Origin: Paracoccaceae bacterium
GTDB lineage: Bacteria; Pseudomonadota; Alphaproteobacteria; Rhodobacterales; Rhodobacteraceae
Reading direction: 5' to 3'
Assembly (NCBI GenBank): GCA_003511785.1
Contig: DOIS01000112.1
Span: 1-6,291, forward strand
DNA length: 6,291 nucleotides
The notes under the pieces: generated by a model
What the model was told of the DNA's origin: nothing
The model's database searches: none
Seen by the model: the letters and a program-made list of their open reading frames with translations, nothing else
Made by a program: the position numbers and the translations under genes
Shown: positions 6,236 through 6,291 of the stretch, piece by piece
How the letters are laid out: each line of letters starts with the position of its first letter
How positions within the stretch are numbered: the stretch's first letter is position 1

Positions 6236-6291
6236 AGGTGTTACCCTTCCAGATATACGCCCCTCGTTGGGGAGGGGTGTCCCACTTGCGG
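6236..6291 (-). ncRNA. Partial serC 5' leader, candidate serC leader RNA motif
   Basis: The 56 bases before serC contain a 6-bp hairpin on the - strand, CCCCTC (6277-6272) with GAGGGG (6265-6260), loop CCCAAC. The left arm can instead pair with the ribosome site: ACCCCTCC (6278-6271) against GGAAGGGT (6250-6243) gives 7 of 8 pairs. These structures exclude each other, which is what an RBS-masking switch would show. A conserved serC leader motif upstream of serC-serA operons in alphaproteobacteria was described by comparative genomics, with a final stem overlapping the ribosome site. I recall this from the literature and have not matched the consensus. The upstream part and any promoter lie beyond the window end. 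Confidence 0.5.
6245..6250 (-). promoter_or_regulatory. serC Shine-Dalgarno site, potentially masked
   Basis: GGAAGG on the - strand lies 9 bases before the serC ATG. It falls in the segment that can pair with ACCCCTCC at 6278-6271, so its exposure would depend on which leader fold forms. Confidence 0.6.

Noticed and set aside
6253..6258. TATATC-like box before serC as a -10 promoter element
   Set aside because: It would give a start only a few bases before the ribosome site and no leader, and no convincing -35 box stands at the right distance.

Overview
The window is GC-rich chromosomal DNA that looks alphaproteobacterial, most likely Rhodobacterales (Rhodobacteraceae/Roseobacter group). 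Three things point there: the 531-residue SerA with ASB and ACT domains, the SerC type found in alphaproteobacteria, and a structured leader before serC that resembles the serC leader motif described in that class. The affiliation is inferred from protein character and layout, without a database search.

Layout. On the + strand, positions 1-2528 hold the 3' end of kbl, then tdh (ATGA overlap with kbl), then a cysteine-synthase-like PLP enzyme after a 68-base structured gap. On the - strand, transcription runs right to left: a partial leader RNA (6291-6236), serC (6235-5078), a 101-base intercistronic region dominated by a large nested hairpin, serA (4976-3381), an intrinsic terminator (3358-3324), and a PPP-type metallophosphoesterase gene (3259-2525). 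The two gene sets converge and their stop codons share the four bases CTAA at 2525-2528. No stretch over 300 bases lacks a gene. I saw no tRNA, rRNA, CRISPR array, transposase or integrase.

How the genes fit together. Tdh and Kbl break threonine down through 2-amino-3-ketobutyrate to glycine and acetyl-CoA. SerA and SerC convert 3-phosphoglycerate to O-phosphoserine, the committed part of serine synthesis; serB is not in the window. The CysK-like enzyme belongs to the family that makes cysteine from activated serine, so the locus is a serine/glycine/threonine/cysteine neighbourhood.

Most of the window is ordinary core metabolism. The points most worth a second look are a threonine dehydrogenase in which all four structural-zinc cysteines are replaced with no gap in the alignment, the RNA structures before serC and between serC and serA, the hairpin element between tdh and the PLP enzyme gene, and the unassigned substrate of that PLP enzyme. 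I found no convincing new multi-gene system.
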